In this document: piece after piece, positions 1 to 48,154 of the stretch | Numbering within the stretch: the first letter of the stretch is position 1 | Layout: every line of letters begins with the position of its first letter | Source of the DNA: Merluccius polli | Lineage: Eukaryota; Chordata; Actinopteri; Gadiformes; Merlucciidae | DNA: 64,000 nucleotides | Assembly (NCBI GenBank): GCA_030340625.1 | Contig: JAOPHQ010005772.1 | Location: 22,571 to 86,570 of the forward strand | Reading direction: 5' to 3' | Notes under the pieces: generated by a model | Told to the model about the DNA's origin: nothing | Database searches by the model: none | What the model saw: the letters and a program-made list of their open reading frames with translations, nothing else | Program-made: the position numbers and the translations under genes

Positions 1-219
1 TCTATCCTACCATGATCAATGAGTCATGAACTCCCTAGAAATACACCACCCCTCACCCTCCACCCCTCACACACTCCTGGTTAATTTCCATCCAACTCTC
101 CCTCACCTTTCTGTCTGCTCTTGTGGTTTCCCCCACTCTTTTTGATTAATCCTCCTTTTTCTTGTTTTGAATCCCAACATTTTTTTTGTGTCTCTCCCTC
201 TTGCATCCGTTCCGTACAG

Positions 220-34906
<34,687 letters not shown>

Positions 34907-35095
34907 GTGAGTCTTTTCTCAGCAACATGTCCTTTTCTTGTACTGATTTCCTCACAATGCATACACATCAACTTGATACCATGAATGACGACATGATTAT
35001 GTATCTCTTTCCCTCCTTATGTACAATTTCCATGCCATCAGCTTCAAAAGGTAGGAATAGCACTGAGACACATACACACATCTCCGTCTCCACCC

Positions 35096-35098
<3 letters not shown>

Positions 35099-35162
<64 letters not shown>
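35099..35162. repeat. (AC)n microsatellite
   Basis: 64 bp of AC repeats. A hAT-like element starts immediately after it and duplicated ACACACAC. Confidence 0.96.
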
Positions 35163-35165
<3 letters not shown>

Positions 35166-35904
35166 GGCTGAGCCCGGATATTGCGATATTGGGATATTCA
35201 TTCTTTAGGTATTTGAATCTCAATGTATCAATTTTTTTATGAAAAAGACACCTGTCATCCAGTATCAGAATTGGCAAGACCGACAGAGATGGACAGACTT
35301 TAAACTAACTGGGTCTAATAATAATAATATTTATTAAATGTTCTAGGGTTGTCCCCAAGATTTTGTTTTCCATGGGTTTTAATAATGAACATAGGCTATT
35401 TAGCAGCAATGTCAATGTTTAAACTAGGCCAATACCTACTAATAATAACGAGTTCATAATTTACTAAACATGAATAGAATAGGCAAGACCTGTTTTCATT
35501 TTGTGGCGATCTGTCACCGACAATAGCGTCCATGCAATTTCATCAACACTTGCAACACTGCACAATGTTCAGACCACCGAAAGCTTTGTGATAATTGGAA
35601 GTAGGCCTACTCTTTTATTGTGGAAGCCGTGTGTCTTTGGAAATGCAGCAATCCTATGTGATTGTAGTTTGTGCTTTTTGCGTTTATTAAAATAACACTG
35701 TAGAAATGAAAAGGAAAAACGGTCAGTTGATTAAAAACGCGATTCTGCAGCGGTGGTCTCTGCCAGCTTTGATTCAGGCAGGGAAAGATACGTACTGTGA
35801 ATTTACTTTTTCTTTTCTTTTTTTTTTCTCAGAATATTTGAATATGCGTTTGGAAAACCTAGCGATAATCCGATGCTCCAAATAATGTATTCGGACCAGC
35901 CCTA
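35163..35904. mobile_element. hAT-like non-autonomous element in an (AC)n tract
   Basis: It begins TAGGGCTGAGCCCGGATATT and ends tattcggaccagcccta, an inverted repeat. The flanks are ACACACAC on both sides (35155-35162, 35905-35912), compatible with an 8-bp duplication, though the host repeat makes this less decisive. The 742-bp interior is AT-rich and non-coding. Confidence 0.75.
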
Positions 35905-36194
35905 ACACACACATACACACACACACAAATATGCATACATGTCCCCCCCTAACATGCACGCACGCACACACACACACACATGTGTTTTAGTCTCTAATCC
36001 CACACACGCACACACACAGCCATCCTTTTTCACCCTTTCCCCTCTCCCTGTGGAGGACAGGCTGCACATTTGCATTCCTTCAGTAGCATGGTGTCAAAAC
36101 AGCCTTTCACACCGGCCCCAGAACACACCTCCCAGCCCACACCGGCTCTCTCACCCAGTGTTTGTGTGTGTACGTGTGTGTGTGTGTGTGTGTG

Positions 36195-36440
36195 TTAGAG
36201 TTGTTCCGATTCCGATACCAGTATCGGAAATTGCTCCGATACTGCCGAAAATGCTGGCATCGGTATCGGCGACTGCTGGAGTCCAGGCACCGATCCGATA
36301 CCACGTAATTTATTCAGTTAGTAATCTAATAGCGGTTATGCGCAACATACTTCTGCATTCTGCGAAACAGGTCTCATCACATCCGGTTCAGGTCCGCTGT
36401 ACCGCGCTCACATTATTTTATTTATTAATCCGCACTTCCA
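36195..36440 (+). mobile_element. Fragment of hAT-like element with CCGATACC motifs
   Basis: It starts ttagagttgttccgattccg and contains repeated CCGATA and TATCGG motifs, then agcggttatgcgcaac. It has one terminus of a known type of fish hAT repeat. The other end is not seen before the next repeat begins at about 36445. Confidence 0.5.
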
Positions 36441-36444
36441 GATA

Positions 36445-36600
36445 GGGTGGCCATTCGTCCGGCTTTAGGCCGGACTGTCCGGTTTTTCAATGCCCTGTCC
36501 GGCATCCGGCGCCGCATGAAGCCGGACGCGTATTTGTCCTCCTTTTTGAGACCCCCCCCCCCCCGCCGGTCCTAGGTCCGCCCGCCGGTCATAGGTCCGT
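36445..36600. repeat. CCGG-rich palindromic repeat fragment
   Basis: The block tagggtggccattcgtccgg, with internal GTCCGG/CCGGAC palindromes, resembles in reverse complement the segment at 37490-37560 (tccggccattcgggaaatgt, ccctatggccgccc). They are probably two ends or two copies of one repeat, split by the fold-back insertion. Confidence 0.5.
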
Positions 36601-36808
36601 GCTGTGTTACAATCGTGTGTGTGTGTGTCTCTCCTGTGTCCATGACATTCTAGGTATTGCTGAAGAGAGAGATAGATAGAGAGACAGAGAGATGGAGAAA
36701 TACATGACCTGGGAGAAGGTCACTAATGTCCTTTGACCTGCTTTCATTAAGTTGGCACACACACACACACACACCCCTACAGACCTGCGCGCGCACGCTC
36801 CTAAACAC

Positions 36809-38039
36809 TATGGGGGGCATTTTATGCCAGCGAACTATACTAAAACGCCTAAACCGCGTCGCCTACGTCTGCATAAAGACTGAAAAAGACGCGTGCGTAC
36901 AGACACGCGTATTGCGAGTACAGCCAAAACTGAAGGGGTGACGGGTGATAAGTGTCATGCCACGTGCGAACGCAGCGGACGCCTGTGTGCACGCTCGTCT
37001 CAATGTACAAATAACCCAGACAAAAAAAAAGAAGGAAAAAAACGGTCTGTTTATTGTTTTTTGTTTAAAATGTAAAAAAAACAAAAAAAAAAAAATACCA
37101 CGGTATTTCAGTTTTCCCGTTTTTTTTGGTTAAAACGAAATATCAAACTGACAAAAGCTAGGCCTACATGGACCTGTTAGTCTCTCTCTCTCTCTCTCTC
37201 TCAAGGTTTGAATGATATCGAATTGATATTTAATGATAGTAAGGGTGAAAGGGATAATTAAAATATTTTCAGCTACTTAAAAATAAAAATATCCTGACAG
37301 CTTTGATGGGGCTTGGGGTTCATCTATAACTTATGCTTTCTTATAAACAATCCCGTAAGAACCCGCGATTGTTGACGGGGGGGATCGTAGCGCACCCCGG
37401 ACCTACGGCCGACGTATTATGACAGTCCTGGACCGGCCCAAAAATAATAATACACAAAATAAAAAAATACAAAATAAAAATTTAAAAAAATGACGGCCGG
37501 CTGGCTCGGCCTGAAATCGTCCGGCCATTCGGGAAATGTCCCGAACCTCCCTATGGCCGCCCGTCCCTAAACTGTCACATCGTCTCTCTTGGTAATACAT
37601 GGACTGCTTGAATTGTGAAGCGAAGCAGCTGTTAAACTCAAAATTCGTCATCATAAAGTAAATGATTATTTGTACAGTGAGACGAGCGTGCGCACAGGCG
37701 TCCGCTGCGTTAACGCGCGGCACGGCACCAATGACCCGTCGCTATTGGATTTCCACAAACACTACACAGCGTGTGTCTGTACGCTCACGTAGAATTGTAC
37801 TTAACAGTCACGCGTGGTATTCACGTCACGTATTTGAGGCGTAGTTCACCCGTCACGCACACGTCACGTAGGCGTATGCGCAACAACGCGTGTGCAGCGT
37901 CTGCGTGACGCCTGCGTGACGCTCGTCTGTCCATTGAAAGTGAATGGAATTTACACGCGCACGTTAGAGGTTTGACGTCATCGCATAGGCGCTGTACACA
38001 CGTTTTAGTATAGTTCGCTGGCATAAAATGCCCCCCATA
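36809..38039. mobile_element. Fold-back DNA element with long inverted arms
   Basis: The outer 39 bp (36809-36847 and 38001-38039; TATGGGGGGCATTTTATGCC outermost) are perfect inverted repeats. Arm similarity resumes further in (for example 36960-37015 against 37665-37720, sharing acgcagcggacgcc / ggcgtccgctgcgt). The flanks carry AAACAC on both sides (36803-36808, 38040-38045). The arms are CpG- and ACGT-rich, unlike the surrounding DNA. No transposase frame was seen. Confidence 0.85.
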
Positions 38040-38074
38040 AAACACACACACCTGCACACATACATACACGCACG

Positions 38075-38117
<43 letters not shown>

Positions 38118-38212
38118 GTCTACCCCCATCACCTTGCCCCAGTGTCAGTAAGCCTTCTGCTCGGCTCTTTCCATATTCATATCGGAGCCAGGACAATCAG
38201 AGGTCATGGCCT

Positions 38213-38324
<112 letters not shown>

Positions 38325-41300
38325 CGCGTGCGCATTTCGCATTTCGCATTTGAGTTCCCCTGTGAATAGGCACATGTGATTTCTGACTGATCTTCAGTTT
38401 AGATGCAGTCTCCACACTCTGCATACACAACACACACAGAGACCCCGCACGTGTCGGCCCGCCAGCTGTCAGCCCCAGTGAAATGTCAACGTTGGCAGCT
38501 GTCTCATCTGCATTCACCTGTACGAGGGGAGCATTAAAGCCCGCCTGTCAGACGCTTATTTGCTCACCCCTCCCTCTACCCCGACGAGGTTATGATTTTC
38601 CATGGCAGCCGCCTGTTCTCCTGGATAACCTTTTGTTGAGCGCTGACTGTAAAGACACTCTGGCCTTTCCATGAGCCCTGCACCTGTCTGCATGTCCGCT
38701 GGGCGCAGGCCACGTCAACGTCTCCCCCGTCCATCTGTTTCTGTGTGTCTCTGTGTCTGTGTTGTTGTTTTTTTTCACCCTGTACACAGGTTGTTGTTTT
38801 TTTTAACTGGGTCAAGATCTCTTTTCTTCTTTTTATGTATTCGGTGAGTTTGACAGTGGTTATGGTATTTCACTGCCCTCTGTGTGCTACATATGAGGTA
38901 TTATGTGTGCTAATGCAATAGGCGATATAGAAGTATAACTGACATCCACAACATCTGATAGCACAAACAACATGCTTTTCGGCGAATGTCGCTTTTACAA
39001 CCTCCATTTGAGTGACTTCTTGGCTGGCGGGGGATGACATTGACATACGTCAAATAGAAAGAATATAAACAATACAATGTTTAGAATTGTAAAGCAACGT
39101 TGTGCCGGAGGATTTATATGCGTTATAACTATAAATAGTTAGGAACAGGGTAATTAGAAGACACTGAATACAGGCCCATTGTCTCATAGTCCGCCAATTG
39201 TAATGATATTGCCATTGCGATTTAATTTTTTCCGACTTTGGGTAGCTATGTGTTTGCATCCCTGATAAATACCATGGTGTAATTTGATTTTTGTTTTCAG
39301 TGTGCAGCGCACAAAGTCTTGCTCACTGACACTTACATCCTGTTACAGATTGGGGTGTGGGATGGCATATACTTAACATCGTCTGTATTGCCGATGACAC
39401 GTTTTTTATTAATAGTGCGTGTCTTGAAAATGCCAAACTCCTGCAATTCGGAGGGAAGGTCAAGCTGAAGAAGAAGGGGTGAACACTCATCTGGTGGTTA
39501 TGCAAGTGTGTGTGTGTGTGTGTGTTTGTGTGTGTGATGTCCTTTCAGTTCAAACTCAATGTGATGCAAAATGTGATGCAGATTGATCTATCTGCTGCTT
39601 CAACCCTTCATCCCACCACTTGTACACACACACTCACATAATGCTCAAGGCCACACACACATAGTGCTCAAGGCCAGACCCATACTTCTGACCTCTCCAC
39701 CCTCTCCACTCTGCTGAGAGTCCTTCCCTGCCTGCACTGAGCCCACTACCACAACCACCTCCACCAACCACCGAGCCCACACTGGCCAGCTGCAGGCAAC
39801 CCCCTCCACCCCACATTGAACTTCCTCTGGCTCTTCCGCCTCCTCCTCCACAGATGGCCAGTGTTTTCCTGGGGCCGGGTCATGTGGTGGTGACCTCTGA
39901 ACCCTAATTGCAGAGCAGAACTCTGATCAGAGGAGACACAGTGAATCTTACCGAGCACAGCTCCCAGCATGCACGCGCATTCATAAATAAACATGCATGC
40001 ACACATACACAGACACACATCTTCTTCTTCCAGCATTCGTCCCTGTGCTGTTGTCTATTGTGATCCTTTCTGCTAGCTATTTTTTTCTGTGTTTTGTTTT
40101 GGCTCTGGTTAACCGCTGATGTAAATTTCAACAGATAAATCTGCCTTTTCCCATTTGTGTTCCCATCCGTTTTTTTGTTGACGTTCATGGTTGGCATTCC
40201 TGGGTTGTTGTCGACTGCGTAATCGTGGAATACACATCCACTTACCTCTTTGTAATATTTTTTTCATAACTCAAAAAACTTGCAAACTTGACATTTGCTA
40301 CATGTCATTTCCCTTCTATAAAAGAACAAAAAACAAGATTTGCCAGACATCTACATCCAATACTCTTTTTAACAAGCAGACATTTGGCATCCATTTCAGG
40401 AAAGTCTGTTTTACGCTGTGTCTCTCTCTTGCTGTGACAACAAAACTCACTATTCCTTCCCAATTTCGGCTTGCCTCGGCTGTGTTGCCTTTGGTAGTCC
40501 ATATCACACATGACATGTCTAAATTGGTTGTGGCTAGGCAGAAAAACAAAAACAACCAAAAATGAGCTCAATTTAAGTTTAGCCTTGTTTTTACAGTGCT
40601 AGTCAAGACAGTTATGTTTTTCTCTCCCACTACCTCTCTAATTTCCTCCTGCTTTGCTTAGTGGCTTGACAACCAAGCCCCAGGGAAGGCTGAGCAATAT
40701 GTTTTGGACACACAATGTTAGAACCCGCGTCGCTGGGAGATTTGGTGCGAGGGAACACCGTTATTAATATTGAACTTCCAAGAGAAGTCATTTCCCTTGA
40801 TTGCTTTTCATAAACAGTACACAAAGCTGAAGTGACTCATTGAAGAAAAAAAAGTAGTCTATTTTGCTCCAGCAAATTACCTCGTAGCGTTTTGCAAGCT
40901 ACCTGCCGGTTAATTCCAGTAGCCCCGCCAAACAAGCTACCTGCAATGTCTGTTACTTTGATGAAAGCATGTTCCTTTCAGCCGTGCCATTTCCAGCTGT
41001 GAGAAACATATTTGTTTTGGTTTTAGTGGCGACACCAACTTCTGTAAGCGTGTTTGCGGTTGGTCTGTGATGATTGGCCTGTCACAGAGTTCTGGTTTTA
41101 ACAACTTCACTTCACACGACCATTTCCAGTTTCCCCGGGAAATCTCAACACACTGCTTGTTTAAGGGGGACCGCCCGCTGTGTTTGCTTGTTGAAGCGAG
41201 TTTGTGTGAGTGGGGCTGAATGCTTAGAGCCAGCGATCTGCACGTCACAGCCCCATAGATAGAAGCCTCCTTTCTGAAATCTCCCGTCGGATGCGTTGAG

Positions 41301-43567
41301 TTAATGGTTTGTTCATATAATCCTGTCTCTTTATTTATTTTGTCTCATTCGCTGTTATCATCGTTGGGAGCCTTCCGCAGCAAAAGCTACTCTGACAACT
41401 CTGACTGTGTCCTTAACATTTAGATTAACACATATTCCTGATGTACCGGGAGGAAAGGTCCAGTTTGCTTCCGGCACTACCTGAACATTGAAACTCTGTT
41501 TGCTTCTCTTTAATGCTGTGTTTCTTTCTCTCCCTCATCAATTTCTGTGTGTGTGTGTTTCTCTTTTTGCCTTTTTTGCTTCAACCTGGTCTGTGATGTT
41601 TCTTCTATATTTTTCTGTCCAAGTGTTTGATATCGGAGGCTTTTGATGTCGGTACCTTAGAAAGCCCAATTAGCAGGAGAATGTTAGAGGGGTGGATAGT
41701 GCCAGGAAGTGTGTGTACGTGTGCGTGTGAGAGTGTGAGTGTATTTGTAGTTTTTTGTGAGTGCGTTGTCAAGTGTCCATGTCTCTAATTATCCTCTAAC
41801 CAACTGTTTGTGTGAGTGCGTTCGCCAGTATCCAAGCCTTTAAGACTCATCAATAATCAAGATAAGGATGTTACATTCCCATTTCTAGCACAGAAATCTA
41901 TTGCAGCAGCAATATATTCATTCATATCATTAGATTTATTTTTCCCCATTTGACTTCCTTGTACTTCCCACCTGACTGTCTCAAGGTCAACACAATCCGT
42001 CAAGGAAAGTTTCCTGTTCATGAAATGGCTTCCACTCAGTTTGTCATGATGGTTTTCGGCAGGCCAGGGGCCAAATTGATTATAGGACAGCCGGAGAGGA
42101 AATCATGTCGATGTGTAAAATGTCTTCGACAAGCGTTTCGACTGTGCCCCCCCCCCCCGTGCTCGGTTGACGGGAGGCGACAGGCAACTCCAGAGAATTG
42201 TTTTTCAGTGTGCAAAAGACAAGAATGGAAAAGACCTTGGTGTGCACATGCCCATATCCTGTTTTTTGTTTGTTTGTTTTGTTTGTTGCCCCCCACCACA
42301 ACCACCCACTCAGACACACATACATTCTTGGTTTATGCCGAAGTAGAAATTGTATCCTGCCTGAGGGTTAGTGTGTGCATGCATGCGTTCGTGCGCGTGT
42401 CCTTAAATGAGAGTTCAGAGTTACAGTCGCAAGAGAGCTGCTTGAAAAGGCATCAAATAAGGAAAGTCGACTAAATGAGTAGCAGGGCTCGCTCTCGAAG
42501 AGGGTCAATGTGCATACGTGTTGACGTGCATACGTGTTTTAAAGTTCTGCCTGGATTACAAGTTTCTTGGGAAGTTGTGTGTTTTGCTGTGTAATCCACA
42601 GCGGTTGTCCTTGTTAAAGGGGCAGTGAACCCAAAACATCTTTGTTGTTTTAACGTGGTAATACTACTTCAACATGGTAATCTATACCCTTTTGTCACTT
42701 ACTAAAATAAGACCGTAATTTAGAGAAAACGGGCGTAAAATCCTATGTTTTTGCCAGTCTCCACCAACCAGTTTGTGAACATTGTACTCTGCTCCGAACT
42801 CAAGTGCCGTTCTTTCCGTGATGTGCCTCGGAGGTATCCCTTCAATGTCATGGCGAAGGGACACTGGCGCCGAGGTGTGTGTGGATGTGTGAAGCTCCGT
42901 CTGGGCACGGGTTGATGATGTCCATGTCCAGGAACGGCTTAAGCTTATCCCACTCTAATTAGAAGCAGTATAATGCCACGGTGTGTGTTGCATTTCATAT
43001 ACAACATTGCTCATTATAACGCTCATACACAACGATGGCACTAGCTTCGGGTCGCTTGTGACTTGGATAACACGCCCCCCCCTCCTTTCTATAACCTCTC
43101 AGTCTAAAACACTCATAGTGTAAATCTCATACTGTTTGAATTCGAGCGGAAACAGGGGGTTCACTTACACTTTGATAAATCATGTAGTGTTGGGACTGCA
43201 GCAGCAGAGAGACAGGCTACTGCCAAAGGACAGACATCGGAAAGACATTAATTTTGAAGGAAAAGAACAGAAAACAACATGCATTCCCCTCATGCATTCT
43301 GCTGCTCAGCCAGTTCTCCCCATGAACCACAGGCCTTGATAGCCTGCCGGTCTGTTCCTGACAAATGACAGTCGGATTGGATTATCCTGTGTGTGTGTGT
43401 GTGTGTGTGTCCAATAGCACATGGAGCGTAGACCACCGCTAGCGGTGCGTGTGTGTGCAACACTACAATCTGACTGTAGCTCATGCTTCAAGCAGTCTTA
43501 TCTCATAGGATGGTAGGGCTTTTGAAATGTTGTTTATATGAAGGATGTGTAGGGAAATAAGGACACA

Positions 43568-43607
<40 letters not shown>

Positions 43608-46027
43608 AAGTGTTTACCTGTTTCCAGTGCTGTATTTGAGCTCCTCTCTACACTGCGTAAGCCGCGACATTAACAGTGCATTAGGCTGGCTTTGCTTCCC
43701 CCCCTAAGCCCCCCTATTCTGAGCCCAACGACGGCTTGCTCGCTGAGCCTTTTTCGCTTGCGGTCCCTTCTGTAAAAAGAAAACGCAACAAAAAAAACCC
43801 AAATGGCAGTCATTCATCTGGCCTTATCAGGCTGCAACACATCTGTGCAAGTGCTCGCATCTAGGTCTTGTGGCCAACAGCTCCCTCCGCACATACAAGC
43901 GCCCGCATACACACATCCATGCATGCTTTAGTCCGCCTCTTTCTGTGTTCACTCCCTCCTTTCGCTTCCTCCCTCCACAGATGCCCCCATCCTCTCTGTT
44001 TTACATGCAAATGAAATAAGCACAGTCTTGCCGGTGCATTACATGCATTGCTGTGTGCTTCTAATCTCCCTGCCGCCTTTTCTCCTTTATGGAGATTATC
44101 CCGCTCTTTTTTAAATGTATTTAATTTTTCAAATAAAAGGAATGGGCCTCGTCCTATCACTCCATTCGGCTCCGTTTCCTGCCAGTCGCTCAACCAGCCA
44201 GTCAGCCAGTGTTCGGGCAAACTCGCCAGTTTGCTCCTCGTTCCTCTCTGTGCTGTTACCATTTAAATGTTCCCCAGCACTGTGATGGCGGAGCCATGGA
44301 GGACGCCGCTCGCCACCTTGTGTGGTTCTGTGTTTCTAGCCTCAACCTGTGAGGTGGCTTGTCCTAATCTAGCTAATTCTCTCCCCAGGAGCTGTGTGTG
44401 GGCGGCTGAGTCACAATACGTGTTGAACGATCGAAGGATTGAGATGTGTATTATCTCTATAATGTTGGTGTTATTGGGGTATTTTTCAATAACAGAGGCC
44501 TGCCTTTTGACAGTTTCCAAATTAATGCTACTAATCCAACATTGAAAACAACACTCGCATCGAGAAAATATATTAATTTCAGTTAATTTAAGTCGATACA
44601 AAAACCACTGACGTTACAGGTGAAAGTAACTAATATTGAATCATTGCTAGTAACTGTGGTATAAGCTGAATAAACTTATCCGGTCTGTCCCATGATTGGA
44701 AAATAATATACTCCGATGGTGGTAAGCAACCTCGAAATCACCAACCCTGTGATACATTATTTTCCAGTAACTTGACACCTGTCGTGGTTTATTCCTTTCA
44801 TAATTTCTACCCTTCACGCCAATATGTGTGGCACTCTCTTTCTCCCCCCTCCAATTTTGTGTGTGTGCATCATATTGTATGTTGACATGTGTGCGCATGT
44901 ATCTTTAAAAATGTTGTCGGCAAAGCACTCTTTCATTTGTGATGGCCTTGGGGATTATGTGTCTTCTATGTTTAGATAGCATGTTAATCGAGAATAACAT
45001 GCTAACATGGATACGGATAATGTGTCCAAATAGGGAGGGAGGAGAGGGAGAGGGGGAGGAAGAGAGCGAACCTGCTATAGGCAACTCAGCTAGCAACTTG
45101 AGGCAGACACTCCTTCTGTTTATATTGCACATTATTAGCTCTCTTTTCTCTCTTTCTCCCCCCACCCCACCCTCCACACACACTCTAATGCGCTCACAGC
45201 AGTCTTAGCCCAGACTTTGATGTCACCGATAGCATGGGATTTGAAAAAAACAAAACCTAATCAAACCAGTAAAGAGGAACAACTTCAAAGGTAACCCTCT
45301 TTCCCTATAACCTCTGCCCCCCCTCCACCCCCCCCCCCCCACCCCCCCACATCATCAGCCCCTCTGCCTTCTCCCCTCCCGACACCAACAAACACCCACA
45401 CACATCCACATACACGATCACCTTATCTCCCCCTTTTACATATCAAAGCCTTTTTAAAGAGGTTCTTGTCAAAAGGGAGACCAGATGCCGGTGATGGCGC
45501 GGAGGAGCAAAGATAGAAGTGGAAGTGGGAGCCAAGACGGCTACAGAACCCATCACTGCTACCCATTTCCCCATAATGTCAGTTCCAAAAATCATCTCCG
45601 TTGAGCAACAAGAACAGAGACATTGGCAGAAGGGTTAGGGTTGGAGTTATCAACAGCTTCCCTTTACTGCACCAAACATTGACTCAGATGCTTATACAGT
45701 TTGTAGCCTATATTTGTTCTTCATAGACTGAGTTAACTGCAGGTACCTATCCATGCACCAGCTGAGCTAACGGCAGGTACCTATAACGTATATTTAATAT
45801 GTAAAAATAATAAACAAAAATAAATTAGACCGAAATATATTGGATCATATATCTTGTAATACACCGCCACAACCTACTGAAAACATATATTCAATATATT
45901 CTAATCAGTAACTCAGTCCAAGGAAATTAAACTGGCCAACCGTCATGGTCCAGAAGTAACATAAAATACATGTTCAACTACAACTTACGGCTAAATGAGA
46001 ATGATTTAGGCAAATGGCAAATGATGG

Positions 46028-46374
46028 TAGGGCTGCTCGATTTTGGTAATGAAATCTCTTAAAGGTTTTGAGCCAGAAACACCAGCGTGTTTACATGTTA
46101 GTTACTGTTTACTTTCCGGCGTCTTGGCTCGAGCTGAACTAAACATGCCACAGTCTGACTCGCGATTGGCAACGCCTCTCATTGGCTTTGTATATTTAGG
46201 GAGGGGCGAAAGCGGAAAGGGCTGCGCTGGATTTATAACACATGACAAAACGAGAGCATCATTGCGAAACAGAATGCAGCACAATAATCGTTTTATCTCA
46301 ATTATCTTGTTTTCATAATCTTTGGAGGCCAAAGCCGTAATTGAAAGTAAAATTCGATTAACCGCTCAGCCCTA
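46028..46374. mobile_element. Short hAT-like element (AGCCCTA type)
   Basis: It starts TAGGGCTGCTCGATTTTGG and ends ttaaccgctcagcccta, inverted over about 12 bases. The length is 347 bp. No convincing 8-bp duplication remains, so the call rests on the termini. Confidence 0.6.
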
Positions 46375-48092
46375 CTTCAAGGGCCTATGATTTGCCGAAT
46401 TACTTTTGATTTAGCACTTTTTATTAAGGATTTTATTAAGGTTTCATGATTTACATGTGCATGCGTGACATAGACTTTGCCTCTTTGATATGAACCATTT
46501 TTTCTTGTCATAGTAATAAAGACGCACATCTAAATCTTACTTTCTAGTTTTCTTAATCGCTGTATACTTTGAATTGAAAGCCTTGGGTCGGCTCATTAAT
46601 AGCCCAGTCTAATCAGCACTGCTGTGTTGGACAGTGCTGTCTGGAGGCTGTCACCACCACGAAAGACGTGAAGTAGTCTCTGTGCGACGGGTGAAGTACT
46701 CCATGCCCCATGCCCCCCCCCTCCATATTTACCGCATCCCCTTCCAGAAAATAGTTCAACGTCCCTCGACACCAACCAGTTGTTGTTGTTTTCAAATGTG
46801 CTTTGGGTCAACAATAGTTACTTTACGCCGGCAAAGGCGACTGTCTCGTTTCCCATTGCAAAACGGAGGAAACATTTCATAGATTTAGGTATGGCAATTT
46901 TGGTGGTGGCACCGGCAGTATGTTATTAAGACCTCCTGTCTCCGAATGCCGTTGTTGAAAGCTACCTGAGGTGGGCAGGGGCCTGGCTGGCGCGCTTCAG
47001 AGCGATTAGTCCACTATATGAGCACCATTACAACAATGATTTCCACACACTCGAATACACACCTCTGGCAGCTGCACATATTAAAACGATCAATTCCACA
47101 TTTATAGGCAGCGTTCACAGACTTCCTGCACACTCCCCGGTCTCCTACGGCACACATTATCATGTTTTATTACCAAAGAAGGACATTATGCCCCTGAATG
47201 TGCCACTGTGTGGTGCTTGTTGTGTGCGTGTGTGTGTGTGCTCCATCTGGTGCCCAACTTTTATGGCCCCTGGCGTCGTTTGGCCCCTGGCCTGCAGTAG
47301 TGGAGCCAGTGCCGTGTGGCTGGCCCAGTGGCATTTACACCAGACACCAGTGGTATTTACCAGGCTAGGGGGACCAGGCCACGCTCAATTTTCTAACCTT
47401 AATTTGCAGCATTTCAACAACCATGTGTGTGTGGAGTGCTTGTCGTTCTAGTTACACTTTTATGAACAAGTAATGCATTCAGACGCGATTTGCACATACA
47501 CGCACATCATCGTTAACATTGTGTGTATGCGCACTGCACATTGAACATCTCTGCAAATGTGTGCGTGTCGGCCTGCCTGCCTGCCTGCCTGTCGTTTGCC
47601 CAGCTTTATGACTGTGTTTCTCTGCGTCGTGCTCTGTGATACGCGAGTTCAGCTCTGCCCACTAGACACCTTAATTTTTTACTACGCCACGTGCCACTAC
47701 ACTGCATGCCGCATGGAAATGTTCCCTCTCTCTCTCCTCTCCCCCCAATCAAAGCAAGAAGCTTTGAGCAGGATTAGCACTCAAGTCAATTCCCTCAAGA
47801 CATTTGCCTTCATTTTGGCCACTTTAACTTACTGGTTCTCTCACACCCCCCGCCCACCCATCCAATGTTCTTAATTTTTAACCTATCTGCTGAATAAGAG
47901 ATGGAGCCTGTCCCCGGGGGGGAGGGGGTGTATGTGTGGGGGAGAGAAGAAGTGGGTGAGGAAGAAGGTTCTCCCTAGCCATGCTTTCACATTTTTCCTT
48001 AAAAACTCCAATCTGTCTGTTCAATAATGCATGGCAATTCCTTGCTACCAACCCCCTTCACCCCTCCAAACACACCGCCACCACTGCAACCA

Positions 48093-48154
48093 CCCTCCCT
48101 CCCTCCCTCCCTCCCTCCCTCCCTCCCTCCCTCCCTCCCTCCCTCCCTCCCTCC
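48093..48154 (+). repeat. (CCCT)n microsatellite
   Basis: About 62 bp of CCCT tetranucleotide repeats. Confidence 0.96.
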
